This document shows, one piece after another, positions 7,534 through 7,677 of a stretch of DNA of 7,677 bases; position 1 is the stretch's first letter, and each line of letters begins with the position of its first letter. Under the pieces are notes generated by a model. It searched no databases. It saw nothing but the letters and a program-made list of their open reading frames with translations, and was not told the DNA's origin. Both the position numbers and the translations under genes were made by a program. Source of the stretch: JAZQLP01 sp045542755 (GTDB lineage: Bacteria > Bacillota > Clostridia > Oscillospirales > UBA644); NCBI GenBank assembly GCA_045542755.1, contig JAZQLP010000050.1, positions 1 to 7,677 of the forward strand, in the 5' to 3' direction.

Positions 7534-7562
7534 TTTACTTTTTTTTGATTTTGGTGTAATAT
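7534..7562 (+). promoter_or_regulatory. Possible promoter for the plus-strand BadF-type gene
   Basis: TTTACT (7534-7539) and TAATAT (7557-7562) are spaced 17 bp apart, each matching the sigma-A consensus at four of six bases. They would start a transcript near 7569 with a leader of about 50 nt. The surroundings are so AT-rich that other -10-like hexamers nearby (TATTAA, TTAATA) cannot be excluded. Confidence 0.35.
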
Positions 7563-7585
7563 TAATAAAAGACGTTTTACTTTAT

Positions 7586-7601
7586 GCCGCAAAAAGGCGG
7601 C
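7586..7601 (+). promoter_or_regulatory. GC-rich hairpin just upstream of the BadF-type gene ribosome binding site
   Basis: GCCGC and GCGGC form a perfect 5-bp stem with loop AAAAAG, ending two bases before the AAGGGAG ribosome binding site (7604-7610). It stands out in an otherwise AT-rich leader. There is no following T-run, so it is not a terminator. It could affect ribosome access or mRNA stability, which is inference only. Confidence 0.35.
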
Positions 7602-7617
7602 GGAAGGGAGATTCAGT

Positions 7618-7677
7618 ATGCTCAATATGGCGGTTGACGGCGGCGGCTCAAAGCTTCTCGCCCTTGCCTTCACAGAG
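7618..7677 (+). CDS. BadF/BadG/BcrA/BcrD ATPase-family protein (N-acetylglucosamine kinase-like), N-terminal fragment
   Basis: Only the first 20 codons are present. They read MLNMAVDGGGSKLLALAFTE. The AVDGGGSK segment matches the phosphate-1 loop of ASKHA-fold ATPases of the BadF/BadG/BcrA/BcrD type, which usually begin with a hydrophobic strand leading into DGGGTK or DGGGSK. In Firmicutes this family commonly annotates as N-acetylglucosamine kinase or a 2-hydroxyacyl-CoA dehydratase activator. Twenty residues cannot separate these, and a ROK-type sugar kinase is less likely because that family has DIGGTK. The start at 7618 is favoured by AAGGGAG with 7-nt spacing; an in-frame ATG at 7627 would be too far from it. 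The gene is transcribed divergently from smc and may be functionally unrelated to it. Confidence 0.7.
   Translation, partial: MLNMAVDGGGSKLLALAFTE

Larger units (their letters stand above)
7313..7617. other. Divergent intergenic region between smc and the BadF-type gene
   Basis: A stretch of 305 bp with no credible coding sequence, clearly more AT-rich than its flanks. It holds the smc promoter and leader on the left, a 10-bp palindrome at 7411-7420, and a weak inverted repeat AGATCT/AGGTCT (7456-7461 and 7470-7475, one G-T pair). On the right are a possible plus-strand promoter and a short GC-rich hairpin. No tRNA, riboswitch, attachment site or terminator was recognised. Confidence 0.8.

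Noticed and set aside
7534..7550. T-rich run (TTTACTTTTTTTTGATT) as a possible intrinsic terminator
   Set aside because: No stable GC-rich stem precedes the T-run and no plus-strand gene lies upstream that would need terminating.
7584..7637. A 17-codon upstream frame (ATG at 7584, stop at 7635-7637) overlapping the BadF-type gene start
   Set aside because: There is no Shine-Dalgarno sequence ahead of its ATG and the codons mostly restate the hairpin and ribosome binding site; chance is the better explanation.

Overview
The window looks like a chromosomal segment of a low-to-moderate-GC Firmicute, most likely an anaerobic member of the class Clostridia. The grounds are the gene order yhbY-nadD/yqeK-rsfS-leuS, the smc-ftsY pairing, the clostridial style of the LeuRS N-terminus, strong AAAGG/AGGAG-type ribosome binding sites and an AT-rich sigma-A promoter. 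No genus can be named from this sequence alone. There is no sign of mobile DNA, CRISPR, RNA genes or recent transfer.

Layout. Nearly the whole window (positions 7312 down to 1) is one tightly packed minus-strand gene array, read right to left: smc, ftsY, rdgB, yhbY, a fused nadD-yqeK, rsfS and the first ~94 codons of leuS, which runs off the left edge. Junctions are 32 bp, a 4-bp overlap (GTGA), 0 bp, 12 bp, 14 bp and a 4-bp overlap (ATGA), with no terminator visible in any of them. A single transcription unit from a well-formed promoter upstream of smc (-10 at 7369-7374, -35 at 7392-7397) is therefore the simplest reading. The right edge holds a 305-bp AT-rich divergent intergenic region (7313-7617) and then the first 20 codons of a plus-strand gene of the BadF/BadG/BcrA/BcrD (N-acetylglucosamine kinase-like) ATPase family.

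How the genes fit together. The array joins two blocks that are each widely conserved in Firmicutes: chromosome condensation plus SRP-dependent membrane targeting (smc, ftsY), and a nucleotide/ribosome/translation block. The second block holds XTP/dITP clean-up, a CRM ribosome-assembly protein, NAD synthesis fused to Ap4A hydrolysis, the ribosome silencing factor, and leucyl-tRNA synthetase. All are growth-linked housekeeping functions.

I found no undescribed system. The points most worth a second look are the NadD-YqeK fusion, the joining of the two blocks (no rnc ahead of smc, no LytR-CpsA-Psr gene before rsfS), and small palindromes and hairpins in the divergent promoter region.
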